Source of the DNA: a virus
Virus record (IMG/VR): IMGVR_UViG_3300025778_000034
Span: 1 to 41,187 of that record
Length of the DNA: 41,187 nt
Strand: one strand, 5' to 3'
Position 1 is the stretch's first letter; each line of letters opens with the position of its first letter. The notes under the pieces were generated by a model. The model was given only the letters and a program-made list of their open reading frames with translations. It was not told the origin of the DNA and did no database searches. Below, in pieces: positions 6,773-13,359 of the stretch. A program made the translations under genes and the position numbers.

Positions 6773-6874
6773 GGTAGATTAGTTTAGTGGAAGTGTTAAT
6801 ATTTAAGTATGTTAATACGAGAACCATAAGACGTTCATCTTATGACGAAAGTTCGAATCTTTCATCTACTACCA
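6773..6874 (+). tRNA. tRNA with D-loop hairpin insert, identity uncertain
   Basis: The acceptor GGTAGAT pairs with ATCTACT, then A and an encoded CCA. The T-stem GAAAG/CTTTC carries TTCGAAT. The D-arm GTTTAGTGG..GAGAAC resembles Gly/His tRNAs but is split after GG by about 28 bases forming GTGTTAA/TTAATAC. The anticodon arm ATAAG-ACGTTCAT-CTTAT has an 8-nt loop without a proper U33. Counting from the 3' side gives TTC. The identity is left open. It shares both oddities with the tRNA at 5701. Confidence 0.65.
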
Positions 6875-7487
6875 AAAAAATTATTTGTTTATTAACAAAA
6901 ATATTCGTACTTTCGTTCCACGAAAGAGTGCTAAAAAGCACTATCTTTGTTAAAACAAATGAGGCAAGTACACTTTGTCTTTAAATTTCATTCTTTTTTA
7001 GGAATGTTACAAAAAGTGTAAAATTGAACAACTACTAAAATTAATCGTGGTTCAATTTACCATTGGTGAATGGTAGAAAGAAAATAGCCATTGTCACGAA
7101 ATAATCTTATTACTCACAGGGTGTAATTTGATAGGCAGTAGAAGCTGCTTAATGTAGCGTTGTTTTTCTTTACGAAAGTAATAGCCATTAGATTTATTCT
7201 AATCCCTTTTATTTTCCTTAAAGAAAGTTTTGAAAACTGATTTTTCGGTATTCTTAACTAATCAAGAACAGATATTAGATTTATTTCTATTTATCTAATA
7301 TTTGTTCTTTTCCATTAATTGACTTGTTTTAAAGTGCTGTATCCACCGGCAAATGCGAACCGCTTTTTAACAATTTAATATATCCACAATGACTAGCTAT
7401 CGGAGTGGGTTGTCTTGCAAGACAAATATGTAGTTTAGTTTAGCGAATGGAATTGCTACCCTAAAGAACATTATCATTATTTCATGG

Positions 7488-7558
7488 GGCTACGTAGTTC
7501 AGTTGGTAGAACGCCCCCATAGAGGGGGAGGTCGTTGGTTCGAGTCCAAAAGTGGTTG
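7488..7558 (+). tRNA. tRNA-like module with collapsed anticodon arm
   Basis: The D-arm GTTC..GAAC and the T-arm (TTGG/CCAA with TTCGAGT) are tRNA-like. The acceptor GGCTACG/AGTGGTT has mostly wobble pairs and ends in a G-A mismatch, but stacks on a 15-bp helix formed by its flanks (7471-7485 with 7563-7577), so its ends are not free. The anticodon region is CCCCC-ATAGA-GGGGG, two bases short of a normal arm. Read as a 4-bp stem it gives CATAGAG. It is more likely a structural domain of the large RNA than a translating tRNA. Confidence 0.5.
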
Positions 7559-7668
7559 TAAAATGAAATTATGATAAAGGCGATAGTATCTATCTAATCG
7601 AGAGTGATTTTATAGAGAACCTATCAACTACATATTCTTTTAGCGTGTTCTTGAATTAGAGCATATTG

Positions 7669-7753
7669 TGTGCGGTGTACGAGTGGTTTATGTAGCCGCC
7701 CCGAAAGGGTGGTTAGGGTAACTCCTTCATGGGTTCGAATCCCATTCGCACAG
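7669..7753 (+). tRNA. Class II tRNA (Ser-like), anticodon loop CCGAAAG
   Basis: Acceptor TGTGCGG/TCGCACA, D-stem TAC/GTA around GAGTGGTTTAT, T-stem ATGGG/CCCAT with TTCGAAT, and a short variable arm. The anticodon stem CCGCC/GGTGG leaves the loop CCGAAAG. The formal anticodon is GAA with C at position 33; a shift by one would give CGA (Ser). Universal U33 is absent. It is enclosed by a 13-bp helix (7640-7652 with 7796-7808) of the large RNA. Confidence 0.65.
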
Positions 7754-7840
7754 TTGTCACACTATCGCAAATGGTGTTCCAATAAGTTCTTAACTAAGGA
7801 CACGCTAATTTTTTATATATACAATTTAATAACCATACAT

Positions 7841-7926
7841 GGTGCGGTCGACTAATTGGTTAGGTCGCCACCCTTTCAAGGTGGTGGGGAGAAGTCCCCG
7901 TGCGAGTTCGAGCCTCGTCCGCACTA
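7841..7926 (+). tRNA. tRNA-Glu(UUC) with a long, class II-like variable arm
   Basis: Acceptor GGTGCGG/CCGCACT then A, D-stem GACT/GGTC, anticodon stem CCACC/GGTGG with the normal loop CTTTCAA (anticodon TTC), T-stem GCGAG/CTCGT with TTCGAGC. The variable region is 17 bases and forms a GGGG/CCCC hairpin, where Glu tRNAs normally have four or five bases. CTA follows instead of CCA. No TTTG promoter is seen directly upstream; it may be co-transcribed with the large RNA. Confidence 0.75.
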
Positions 7927-7983
7927 CTAAAAAATCGCTTAGAGCAATTAGATACAATTTAATATATAGGAATAAAAACTTAT

Positions 7984-8664
7984 ATGTTAAATTGTAAATT
8001 TTGTGATAAAGAATGTAAGAATAAAAACTCATTAGCCCAACATGAAATCAGATGTTCTGAAAATGATAATAGAATTGTTGTAACTTCTAATTTTAAGGAA
8101 CATAACGAAAAATTAAAGAGTGGGGAAAAAGAAGGAACTAATCAATTTTTAAAAGCTAAAAAATTAGGTTTAGAAAAACCTAAAGTTTCAGAAGAAACAA
8201 AACAAAAAATGAAAAGTTCTAAAAGACCTAAATGGAGTGAAGAACAAAAGAAAAAACATTCTGAAATAATGCTTGAGGTTGTTAGAAAAAATCCTAAAAG
8301 TTATTCAAGCAACAATGTTTGTGGTAGGACAAAATTAAAAGAGATAAAAGATTCTTTTGGTAATGATACCAAAGTAAATGGTTCATGGGAACTAATAGTT
8401 GCTAATTACTTAAATATTAATAATATCAAATGGACTAATATAATTAATGATAATTTTACTTATTTTTATGAAAATAAAATAAGAAATTATTATCCTGATT
8501 TTTATCTACCTGAATATAATTTTTATTTAGAAATTAAAGGGTATGAAAGACCAAGAGATTTAATCAAATGGGCTTCATTTAGTAACAAACTTTTAATTCT
8601 TAAAAAGAATGAAATTAATCTAATTAAAAACAGTAAATATAATATATTTAATTTTATAAATTAA
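7984..8664 (+). CDS. PD-(D/E)XK homing-type endonuclease
   Basis: 226 aa. The N-terminal finger is CKFCDKECKNKNSLAQHEIRC (C2HC spacing), followed by a Lys-rich middle with SEETKQKMKSSKRPKWSEEQKKKHSE, a repeat type common in DNA-binding parts of homing enzymes. The C-terminal nuclease core has SWELIV, YYPDFYLPEYNFYLEIKG (E..PD..E-x-K). The architecture matches the gene at 5919. It sits between two tRNA genes and has the TTTAATATATA motif upstream (7958-7968) rather than a TTTG promoter. Confidence 0.8.
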   Translation: MLNCKFCDKECKNKNSLAQHEIRCSENDNRIVVTSNFKEHNEKLKSGEKEGTNQFLKAKKLGLEKPKVSEETKQKMKSSKRPKWSEEQKKKHSEIMLEVVRKNPKSYSSNNVCGRTKLKEIKDSFGNDTKVNGSWELIVANYLNINNIKWTNIINDNFTYFYENKIRNYYPDFYLPEYNFYLEIKGYERPRDLIKWASFSNKLLILKKNEINLIKNSKYNIFNFIN

Positions 8665-8704
8665 TACTAAAAAAATTTTTTTAGTTGAAAAAATTTTTTT
8701 TTTT

Positions 8705-8777
8705 GGATGTGTAACTCAGTTGGTAGAGTAGCAAACTCATAATTTGAAGGTCGAAAGTTCAATTCTTTCCTCATCCA
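8705..8777 (+). tRNA. tRNA-Met(CAU) or tRNA-Ile2
   Basis: Acceptor GGATGTG/CTCATCC with one U-U mismatch, D-stem ACTC/GAGT, anticodon arm GCAAA-CTCATAA-TTTGA (anticodon CAT; 27-43 unpaired), T-stem GAAAG/CTTTC with TTCAATT, then A and CTA. Size and arms are normal, so this and tRNA-Leu(UAA) are the two near-canonical tRNAs here. CAT may mean elongator Met or lysidine-modified Ile. Confidence 0.85.
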
Positions 8778-8822
8778 CTAGATATAGTATAGTTTTTTTT
8801 GTTCGGGCTTATGACCTCTTTT

Positions 8823-8856
8823 AAGGTAAGTAATTAATTTTACTTATCTTTTTTTT
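8823..8856 (+). terminator. Intrinsic terminator of the tRNA cluster
   Basis: AAGGTAAGTA pairs with TACTTATCTT (one G-T) around an 8-base loop and is followed by eight T. It ends the transcript containing tRNA-Met. Confidence 0.75.
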
Positions 8857-8932
8857 GTTGATGCAAGAATATAAGAAAAAAAGTTATAAAACAAAATTTG
8901 TTTATTAAGTTTCAATCCCTTATATTTGCAGT

Positions 8933-9130
8933 ATGAATTATAAGAAAATAATTATTGTAGCAAAAGCAAAAGCATCTTTTATTAAAGATTTGGATAATAA
9001 TAACATACCTTATGAGTATTTAAAGGGGTTTCATACACTTAAAATAAAAGATTCTCCTAAACTTCAAATGGCTATTAAAATGGTTAGAGAAAGATTTGGT
9101 AGTATATCAATTAAAGTTGATGATATTTAA
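8933..9130 (+). CDS. Hypothetical small protein
   Basis: 65 aa, basic, alpha/beta-like (YKKIIIVAKAKASFIKDL..). The promoter (TTTG at 8897, TATATTTG at about 8921) puts ATG four bases after the -7 box. It is followed after two bases by the gene at 9133. Function unknown. Confidence 0.7.
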   Translation: MNYKKIIIVAKAKASFIKDLDNNNIPYEYLKGFHTLKIKDSPKLQMAIKMVRERFGSISIKVDDI

Positions 9131-9132
9131 TT

Positions 9133-9309
9133 ATGGCAAAGGATAAAAAAGTAGAATTAGAATATAAGATGGAAGGTCTTAAACGAATGTTTAAGAGAAA
9201 GAAAAATCGTTTGAAAAAATTTACTAAAAATGTAGAAGAACGAAAAACAAAAAAATGTGATTGTGGTTATTATTGCTATTGTGGTAATGGCACACCTTAT
9301 TCATATTAA
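9133..9309 (+). CDS. Small basic protein with Cys-rich tail
   Basis: 58 aa. The N-terminal 40 residues are Lys/Arg-rich and helical. The C-terminus CDCGYYCYCGNG holds four cysteines that could bind one zinc ion. It starts two bases after the preceding stop (same transcript) and ends three bases before the arm-less tRNA-like gene at 9313. Confidence 0.65.
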   Translation: MAKDKKVELEYKMEGLKRMFKRKKNRLKKFTKNVEERKTKKCDCGYYCYCGNGTPYSY

Positions 9310-9312
9310 AAC

Positions 9313-9368
9313 GTGGTATTAGCTTAGTGGTAGAGCTTTTTGCAGGGGTTCGATTCCTTTATACTACA
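9313..9368 (+). tRNA. tRNA-like gene lacking the anticodon arm
   Basis: Acceptor GTGGTAT/ATACTAC with A at position 73, a normal D-arm (GCTTAGTGGTAGAGC) and a T-arm AGGGG/CCTTT with TTCGATT are all present. Only seven bases (TTTTTGC) separate D-arm and T-arm, so the anticodon arm and variable loop are absent. At 56 nt it cannot decode. It may be a decayed tRNA, a tRNA mimic, or one part of a split gene. A terminator follows at once. Confidence 0.6.
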
Positions 9369-9372
9369 TAAG

Positions 9373-9398
9373 AAAAAATCCCTTTAGGGGATTTTTTT
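9373..9398. terminator. Intrinsic terminator
   Basis: AAAATCCC-TTTA-GGGGATTTT with A and T runs on the two sides. It can end both the plus-strand transcript with the arm-less tRNA and the minus-strand small RNA at 9418-9477. Confidence 0.8.
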
Positions 9399-9417
9399 GT
9401 TTATACTATTTTTTTTA

Positions 9418-9477
9418 ATAAACAACCTACCTCTGATTCCTCCAGCTATTTAATAAGCCGCCTGTCTAACTTGACGA
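9418..9477 (-). ncRNA. Repeated small RNA, copy 2
   Basis: Minus strand: -33 TTTG at 9508-9511, -7 TATCTTTG at 9480-9487, GTC..GAC hairpin (9464-9475), hairpin CGGCT-TATTAAAT-AGCTG, then GGAGGAATCAGAGGTAGG. It probably ends at the terminator at 9373-9398. Divergent from the gene at 9557. Confidence 0.75.
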
Positions 9478-9556
9478 TACAAAGATAAGGGATTTATATT
9501 TAATAAACAAATCTTTTTTATTTGGTTAATAACTTTTAATCCCTTATATTTGCATT

Positions 9557-9793
9557 ATGAAAATGATTTATACACATAATATACAAAGGGATATTTTTTT
9601 TAGTTGCGAACCTAATACAACTAATAATACTCATGATGAATATATTGAGTATGAAGAAGTACCTGTACTAACAGTAAGACAAGAATTAGCAAAAAGATTT
9701 CTTGAAAAAATAATGTTTCCATTCCTAAAAATTGTAGGAATAATAATATTATTAGGAATATTATTTTCTATATTAAGTTTATTTTGTAGATAA
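9557..9793 (+). CDS. C-terminally anchored membrane protein
   Basis: 78 aa. A polar N-terminal part of about 50 residues is followed by one strong hydrophobic segment (IVGIIILLGILFSILSLF) at the C-terminus. The promoter is TTTG at about 9519 and TATATTTG at 9545-9552, with ATG four bases later. A second ATG two codons downstream is possible. Function unknown. Confidence 0.7.
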   Translation: MKMIYTHNIQRDIFFSCEPNTTNNTHDEYIEYEEVPVLTVRQELAKRFLEKIMFPFLKIVGIIILLGILFSILSLFCR

Positions 9794-9817
9794 CTTTTAA
9801 TACAATATATTTGCAGT

Positions 9818-10006
9818 ATGGAATTTAATAATAAAGTAGTTAATACATCAAGTGAACCTTATTATGATTTATTTGATGGTGGTTATCTTAAACCCGAAGA
9901 AATGTTAGTTAATCCTAATGAGGTTTCTATGGTTAAAAATGCAATAAAAATTGTAAAACAATTTTTAGATGAAGCAGAAGAAAAAGAATTATTAATAGTA
10001 ATTTGA
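9818..10006 (+). CDS. Hypothetical acidic protein
   Basis: 62 aa, acidic, helical C-terminal half. The -7 box TATATTTG ends four bases before ATG and the -33 TTTG lies inside the end of the previous gene. It is one of few genes here that stop with TGA, and the TGA overlaps the TTTG of the next promoter. Function unknown. Confidence 0.65.
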   Translation: MEFNNKVVNTSSEPYYDLFDGGYLKPEEMLVNPNEVSMVKNAIKIVKQFLDEAEEKELLIVI

Positions 10007-10054
10007 TTATTAAATACAAACCCCTTATATTTGCATCAACAAAAAATAAATAAA

Positions 10055-10552
10055 ATGAAAAAATTAGTATTATTCTTAACACTTATCATAGTTAATTTAT
10101 CCCTATTTGCCAGAGGTGGTGGCGGTCATAGTTCTTGTGGTCATTCATCAAGTAGTCATAGTTCATTTGGTGGTAGTCATTCATCAAGTAGTCATAGTTC
10201 ATTTGGTGGTAGCCATTCTAGTAGTAGTCATTCTAGTATGGGTGAACATTCTAGTATGAGTGAACATTCAAGCCATTCAAGTATGAGTGAACATTCCACA
10301 TCAAGGTCAAGACCTTACAGAAGTTTTAGAAGCTACTCACCTAGTCATATTTATTTTCATAATAATTTTTATTATTATACAATATTTAATGAGAATACAA
10401 ATGTATATGATACAATAAGTGATAATTCAGAACAAGGCTTAAAAACAAAATTAGATAATCTTAATCAAGAAGAAGATTACGGAGAGAATGTAGGTATAGT
10501 GATAATAATATTAATAATAATAGGATTATTTCTTTGGTTAATATTTGCTTAA
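10055..10552 (+). CDS. Secreted or membrane protein with His/Ser repeats
   Basis: 165 aa from ATG at 10055 (an in-frame TTG at 10031 was rejected because it lies in the -7 box). Residues 1-20 form a signal peptide. Residues about 22-90 are HSS/GGSHSSSSHSSFG-type repeats, encoded by near-identical 36-bp DNA repeats at 10142-10215. A Tyr/Arg-rich part and a C-terminal hydrophobic segment (VGIVIIILIIIGLFLWLIF) follow. The many histidines could bind metal; this is inference. Envelope location is likely. Confidence 0.7.
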   Translation: MKKLVLFLTLIIVNLSLFARGGGGHSSCGHSSSSHSSFGGSHSSSSHSSFGGSHSSSSHSSMGEHSSMSEHSSHSSMSEHSTSRSRPYRSFRSYSPSHIYFHNNFYYYTIFNENTNVYDTISDNSEQGLKTKLDNLNQEEDYGENVGIVIIILIIIGLFLWLIFA

Positions 10553-10593
10553 TAACTTTTTATCCCTTATATTTGCAGTATAAATAAAAAATT

Positions 10594-10995
10594 ATGAAAA
10601 GAAGTATTTTAATTTGGAATATTATTGCTATTGCGTTGAATCTATTTTTTTCATATTATATTATTCAATATAGTATTATAGATTATAAATTCAATTATTT
10701 CTTACTACATATAGGAGAGCCACATATATTCACTATTAGTGAAATATTAAGCCATTTATTTACTTATTCACTTGGTAGATTTATACAAACAATGATGTTT
10801 TTCTATATTATAGTAATGGGTTATAATTTGGTAAATAATCCAAAAATAGAAACAGAAAAAATTATTAAAAATAATTTTTGGTTATATACTCACCCTATTA
10901 CTTATATTGTGTTATTTATATGGTATATTACTAAATATAGTATGAAGGCAATATATTTTATACCAAAACTAAATAATTTTTTGGATGGTAAATAA
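10594..10995 (+). CDS. Multi-pass membrane protein
   Basis: 133 aa with about three hydrophobic segments (residues 5-25, 60-83 and 100-120). Promoter TTTG at about 10545 and TATATTTG at about 10570. No family recognised. It follows the His-rich secreted protein gene and precedes the oxygenase gene, each with its own promoter. Confidence 0.7.
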   Translation: MKRSILIWNIIAIALNLFFSYYIIQYSIIDYKFNYFLLHIGEPHIFTISEILSHLFTYSLGRFIQTMMFFYIIVMGYNLVNNPKIETEKIIKNNFWLYTHPITYIVLFIWYITKYSMKAIYFIPKLNNFLDGK

Positions 10996-11035
10996 TTTTC
11001 CCTTATATTTGCAGTATAAATAAAACATACACACT

Positions 11036-11728
11036 ATGGGTGCATCAACAGAAAAAAAGTTTTTATCTACATTCAAAGAAGTAGGTACATTTGCAAATGA
11101 GATTTCAAATGAAGCAATTAAAAACGAACCAATGTTTTTTAATTCTGATTTTAATTTTGCAATGGAAAAAGGTGGCGAAATTACAAAATCTTTTTTAAGT
11201 AGTTTGCCAGAAGATTGGAAAAATCAACCCCTCGCTTTTGATAGTAGGGTACACATGCTTATGCCGGGATGGTATCCAGCAATCCCCGGATTTCATCATG
11301 ACGATGTTCCTAGAGCAGATATTCCAGCAGGACAACATTTTATCACAGCAGGACAACCCGACTATGATAATCCTCGTTATTTATCTGAACATATTTTAGG
11401 TTTAGTAAATGCAGATGTTTGTCCGACTAATTTTGCAGTAGGTGAATGTGTAATGCCACAAATCCCAGAGGGGGAATTAATTTATAGAAGATGGCATGAA
11501 GAAGTAGTTTCTTTAATTAAAAAAGGAGAATTGAAAGAAGTTGCTGCAAAAGATAGAACTTTAGTTTATTTTGATTGGCAAAGTTTTCATAGTGGTACAA
11601 AATGTATTTCTAATGGTTGGCGTTGGTTTGGTAGAGTTTCAAGAAATAGCGATAGAGTAAAAAAAGTAACTAACGAAATTAGAGTAAATGCACAAGTTTA
11701 TTTGGAATTTCCGATGGAAGGTTGGTAA
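11036..11728 (+). CDS. 2OG-Fe(II) oxygenase-like protein
   Basis: 230 aa. The central part reads GFHHDDVPRAD, with an HxD-type metal pair, and the C-terminal part reads YFDWQSFHSGT (distal His) followed by GWRWFGRVSRNS, where the Arg could bind 2-oxoglutarate. This HxD..H..R order is that of non-haem Fe(II)/2-oxoglutarate dioxygenases. Phages use such enzymes on nucleic acids, nucleotides or proteins; the substrate cannot be told. A second, divergent member is encoded at 19282. Terminated by the palindrome hairpin at 11741-11766. Confidence 0.6.
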   Translation: MGASTEKKFLSTFKEVGTFANEISNEAIKNEPMFFNSDFNFAMEKGGEITKSFLSSLPEDWKNQPLAFDSRVHMLMPGWYPAIPGFHHDDVPRADIPAGQHFITAGQPDYDNPRYLSEHILGLVNADVCPTNFAVGECVMPQIPEGELIYRRWHEEVVSLIKKGELKEVAAKDRTLVYFDWQSFHSGTKCISNGWRWFGRVSRNSDRVKKVTNEIRVNAQVYLEFPMEGW

Positions 11729-11740
11729 TTTATACAATAA

Positions 11741-11766
11741 AAAGTGTTCCACGTGGAACACTTTTT
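11741..11766. terminator. Terminator with parS-like palindrome (copy 2)
   Basis: AAAG + TGTTCCACGTGGAACA (11745-11760) + CTTTTT. The stem is extended by A/T pairs and followed by a T-run, so it works as an intrinsic terminator after the oxygenase gene. Confidence 0.75.
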
Positions 11767-11820
11767 AATTTGGTTATTAACTATAAAACCCTTAACTTTG
11801 TATAAATAAAAAAACATATT

Positions 11821-12027
11821 ATGACAATTAAAGGGAAAGTAGTTTTTATTGAACAAGTTGATTTTAACCCCGAAAATAAAAGGTCAACTTATGAGTTATT
11901 AACCGATAATAGTTCTTCGGGTAGATTATATTTGGATGCTGACGATAGAGTACCAAAAGAAGGGGATAGTATTTTTGCAATTACTGATAGTGATGGAAAT
12001 GCTATCAATTACACAATAAATGATTAA
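11821..12027 (+). CDS. Hypothetical small protein
   Basis: 68 aa, acidic, beta-rich (GKVVFIEQVDF.., GRLYLDADDRVPKEGDSIFAI), compatible with a small OB or SH3-like barrel. Promoter TTTG at about 11770 and TAACTTTG at about 11793. The gene at 12034 starts six bases after its stop. Function unknown. Confidence 0.7.
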   Translation: MTIKGKVVFIEQVDFNPENKRSTYELLTDNSSSGRLYLDADDRVPKEGDSIFAITDSDGNAINYTIND

Positions 12028-12033
12028 TTTTTT

Positions 12034-12249
12034 ATGGCATTAGCAATTAGTTTCGTTTCAGAAGATAAAAATACATTCGTAGTTACTTTTGATGGCAAAC
12101 CACAAATCAATGACGTTGTGGATGCTATTCAAGACAAAATGACACAAGAAGGTGTTATGAGTATAATTAATTGGCACGTTGGCTTAAATTATGCTGTAAG
12201 TGATGATTTTAGTAAAGAATTAACAAAAGCAATTAATCAAATAGATTAG
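12034..12249 (+). CDS. Hypothetical small protein
   Basis: 71 aa, mixed alpha/beta, no motif recognised. It has no promoter of its own and follows 11821 closely, so it is the second gene of a pair. Ends with TAG. Confidence 0.65.
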   Translation: MALAISFVSEDKNTFVVTFDGKPQINDVVDAIQDKMTQEGVMSIINWHVGLNYAVSDDFSKELTKAINQID

Positions 12250-12281
12250 GTTAGTAACTTTATTTCCCTTATATTTGCAGT

Positions 12282-12785
12282 ATGAACAAGGCACATCAAA
12301 TAGTAGCAGACTTTATAATTAAGTATCTAAGAGAAAATAACTTAGATAAACTTACTAAAGTTATCGCAGGTGGAGTATATGTTCCTCGTGGCGAAACTTA
12401 TGTATTAAATGTTGAAGAACAAATTGCTGAAATTAAAGAAGATGTTTATATCGCTGTTTGGTATTTATGTGAATTTTTAAATTCGTATGAAGATGATATT
12501 TTTTCTAAAATATTCATTGGTAGATACGATTATGATAAAGAAGATGCAGAAGAATTTTATGTTTTTTGTATTGATAATCAATATATCAAATGTATTTACA
12601 ATCATAATACAGACGATTTAATTTTAGTTGAACCAAAATTAAAACATTTTGGTAAAATTAATATGAATTGGTTTAACGAACAACTTGAACGTAATTTTCA
12701 ATCTGATATTTCAGAAGTTCTACAAGACATAAAAAATCATATCGAACCCCTTGAAACAAATCAAGATTGGGTTGAAATAAAATAA
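12282..12785 (+). CDS. Hypothetical acidic protein
   Basis: 167 aa, acidic, mostly helical. No membrane segment or catalytic motif recognised. -7 box TATATTTG at about 12270, ATG four bases after it; the -33 region (TTAGTAAC) is less typical. The gene at 12795 follows after nine bases. Function unknown. Confidence 0.7.
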   Translation: MNKAHQIVADFIIKYLRENNLDKLTKVIAGGVYVPRGETYVLNVEEQIAEIKEDVYIAVWYLCEFLNSYEDDIFSKIFIGRYDYDKEDAEEFYVFCIDNQYIKCIYNHNTDDLILVEPKLKHFGKINMNWFNEQLERNFQSDISEVLQDIKNHIEPLETNQDWVEIK

Positions 12786-12794
12786 TTTTTTTAT

Positions 12795-13097
12795 ATGGAT
12801 GTGTTATATCGTGGTTTATTTACAGCAGCAGCAATTATTGTTCCTATGATTACATGGCTAGTTTGGGAAGTAATAAAAGAAGAAAAGCATAAAGAAGAAA
12901 CTAAAAAAAGAGTTTATGAATATGCTAGAAAAATAAATGGGGCTTACACAGAAGAAAAAGCTAGATTGTTATTTAAAGAAATATTTAACGATAAAAATGA
13001 TAATCATAAGGCATATTCAGAAGATATTAGTAGATTGTTATTAATTTTAAGCACTCGAATAGATTTATATAACTTCTTAAAAGAAAATCCCCTTTAG
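12795..13097 (+). CDS. N-terminally anchored membrane protein
   Basis: 100 aa. One hydrophobic segment at residues 6-24 (LFTAAAIIVPMITWLVWEV) and then a charged helical region (KEEKHKEETKKRVYEYARK). Same transcript as 12282. Followed by the strong terminator at 13103-13139. Function unknown. Confidence 0.7.
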   Translation: MDVLYRGLFTAAAIIVPMITWLVWEVIKEEKHKEETKKRVYEYARKINGAYTEEKARLLFKEIFNDKNDNHKAYSEDISRLLLILSTRIDLYNFLKENPL

Positions 13098-13102
13098 TAG
13101 AA

Positions 13103-13139
13103 AACATTATCCCCTCTTCGGAGGGGATAATGTTTTTTT
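13103..13139 (+). terminator. Strong intrinsic terminator
   Basis: AACATTATCCCCTC pairs with GAGGGGATAATGTT around TTCG, then seven T. Confidence 0.9.
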
Positions 13140-13164
13140 AATACCTTTATATTTTTTAATAAAT

Positions 13165-13252
13165 AACCTATTCCCTTTGGGAATGGTTGTCTTTTAGACA
13201 ACCTACCTCTGATTCCTCCAGCTATTTAATAAGCCGCCCGTCTTAAATTGAC
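13165..13252 (-). ncRNA. Repeated small RNA, copy 3, with terminator hairpins
   Basis: Minus strand: TATCTTTA -7 box (13257-13264), GTC..GAC hairpin, CGGCT-TATTAAAT-AGCTG hairpin, GGAGGAATCAGAGGTAGG, then GGTTGTC-TAAA-AGACAACC (13185-13203) and ATTCCC-TTT-GGGAAT (13170-13184). This copy has the clearest 3' hairpins. Divergent from the gene at 13360. Confidence 0.75.
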
Positions 13253-13359
13253 AGTATAAAGATACACCTTTTATACTTACCCACCAAATATATTTTTAGA
13301 AAAAAGATTTGTTTAATAACTTTAATACCTGTATATTTGTAGTATAAAAATAATTAAAT

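Larger units (their letters stand above)
6918..7815 (+). ncRNA. Large structured RNA embedding two tRNA-like modules
   Basis: The promoter (TTTG at about 6887) is followed by about 900 bases with no credible ORF. It starts with an AGTGCT/AGCACT hairpin at 6927-6942. Helices are GTAAAATTGAAC/GTTCAATTTAC (7018-7029 with 7050-7060), a 17-bp stem 7264-7280 with 7293-7309, a 15-bp stem with one mismatch 7471-7485 with 7563-7577 capped by the tRNA-like module 7488-7558, GCGATAGT/ACTATCGC (7580-7587 with 7761-7768), and a 13-bp stem 7640-7652 with 7796-7808 enclosing the tRNA at 7669, followed by T6. The last two helices interleave. GOLLD RNAs are also large, phage-borne, tRNA-adjacent and can contain a tRNA; ROOL is an alternative. 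Membership was not tested. Confidence 0.55.

Noticed and set aside
6787-6984. 65-aa ORF on the plus strand
   Set aside because: It overlaps the tRNA at 6773 and the next promoter.
7381-7440. 14-codon ORF following an AATTTAATATAT motif
   Set aside because: Lies inside the large structured RNA and has no other support.
7670-8032. ORFs at 7670-7855 (+) and 7826-8032 (-)
   Set aside because: They are readings of tRNA genes (7669 and 7841) and of the endonuclease start on the wrong strand.
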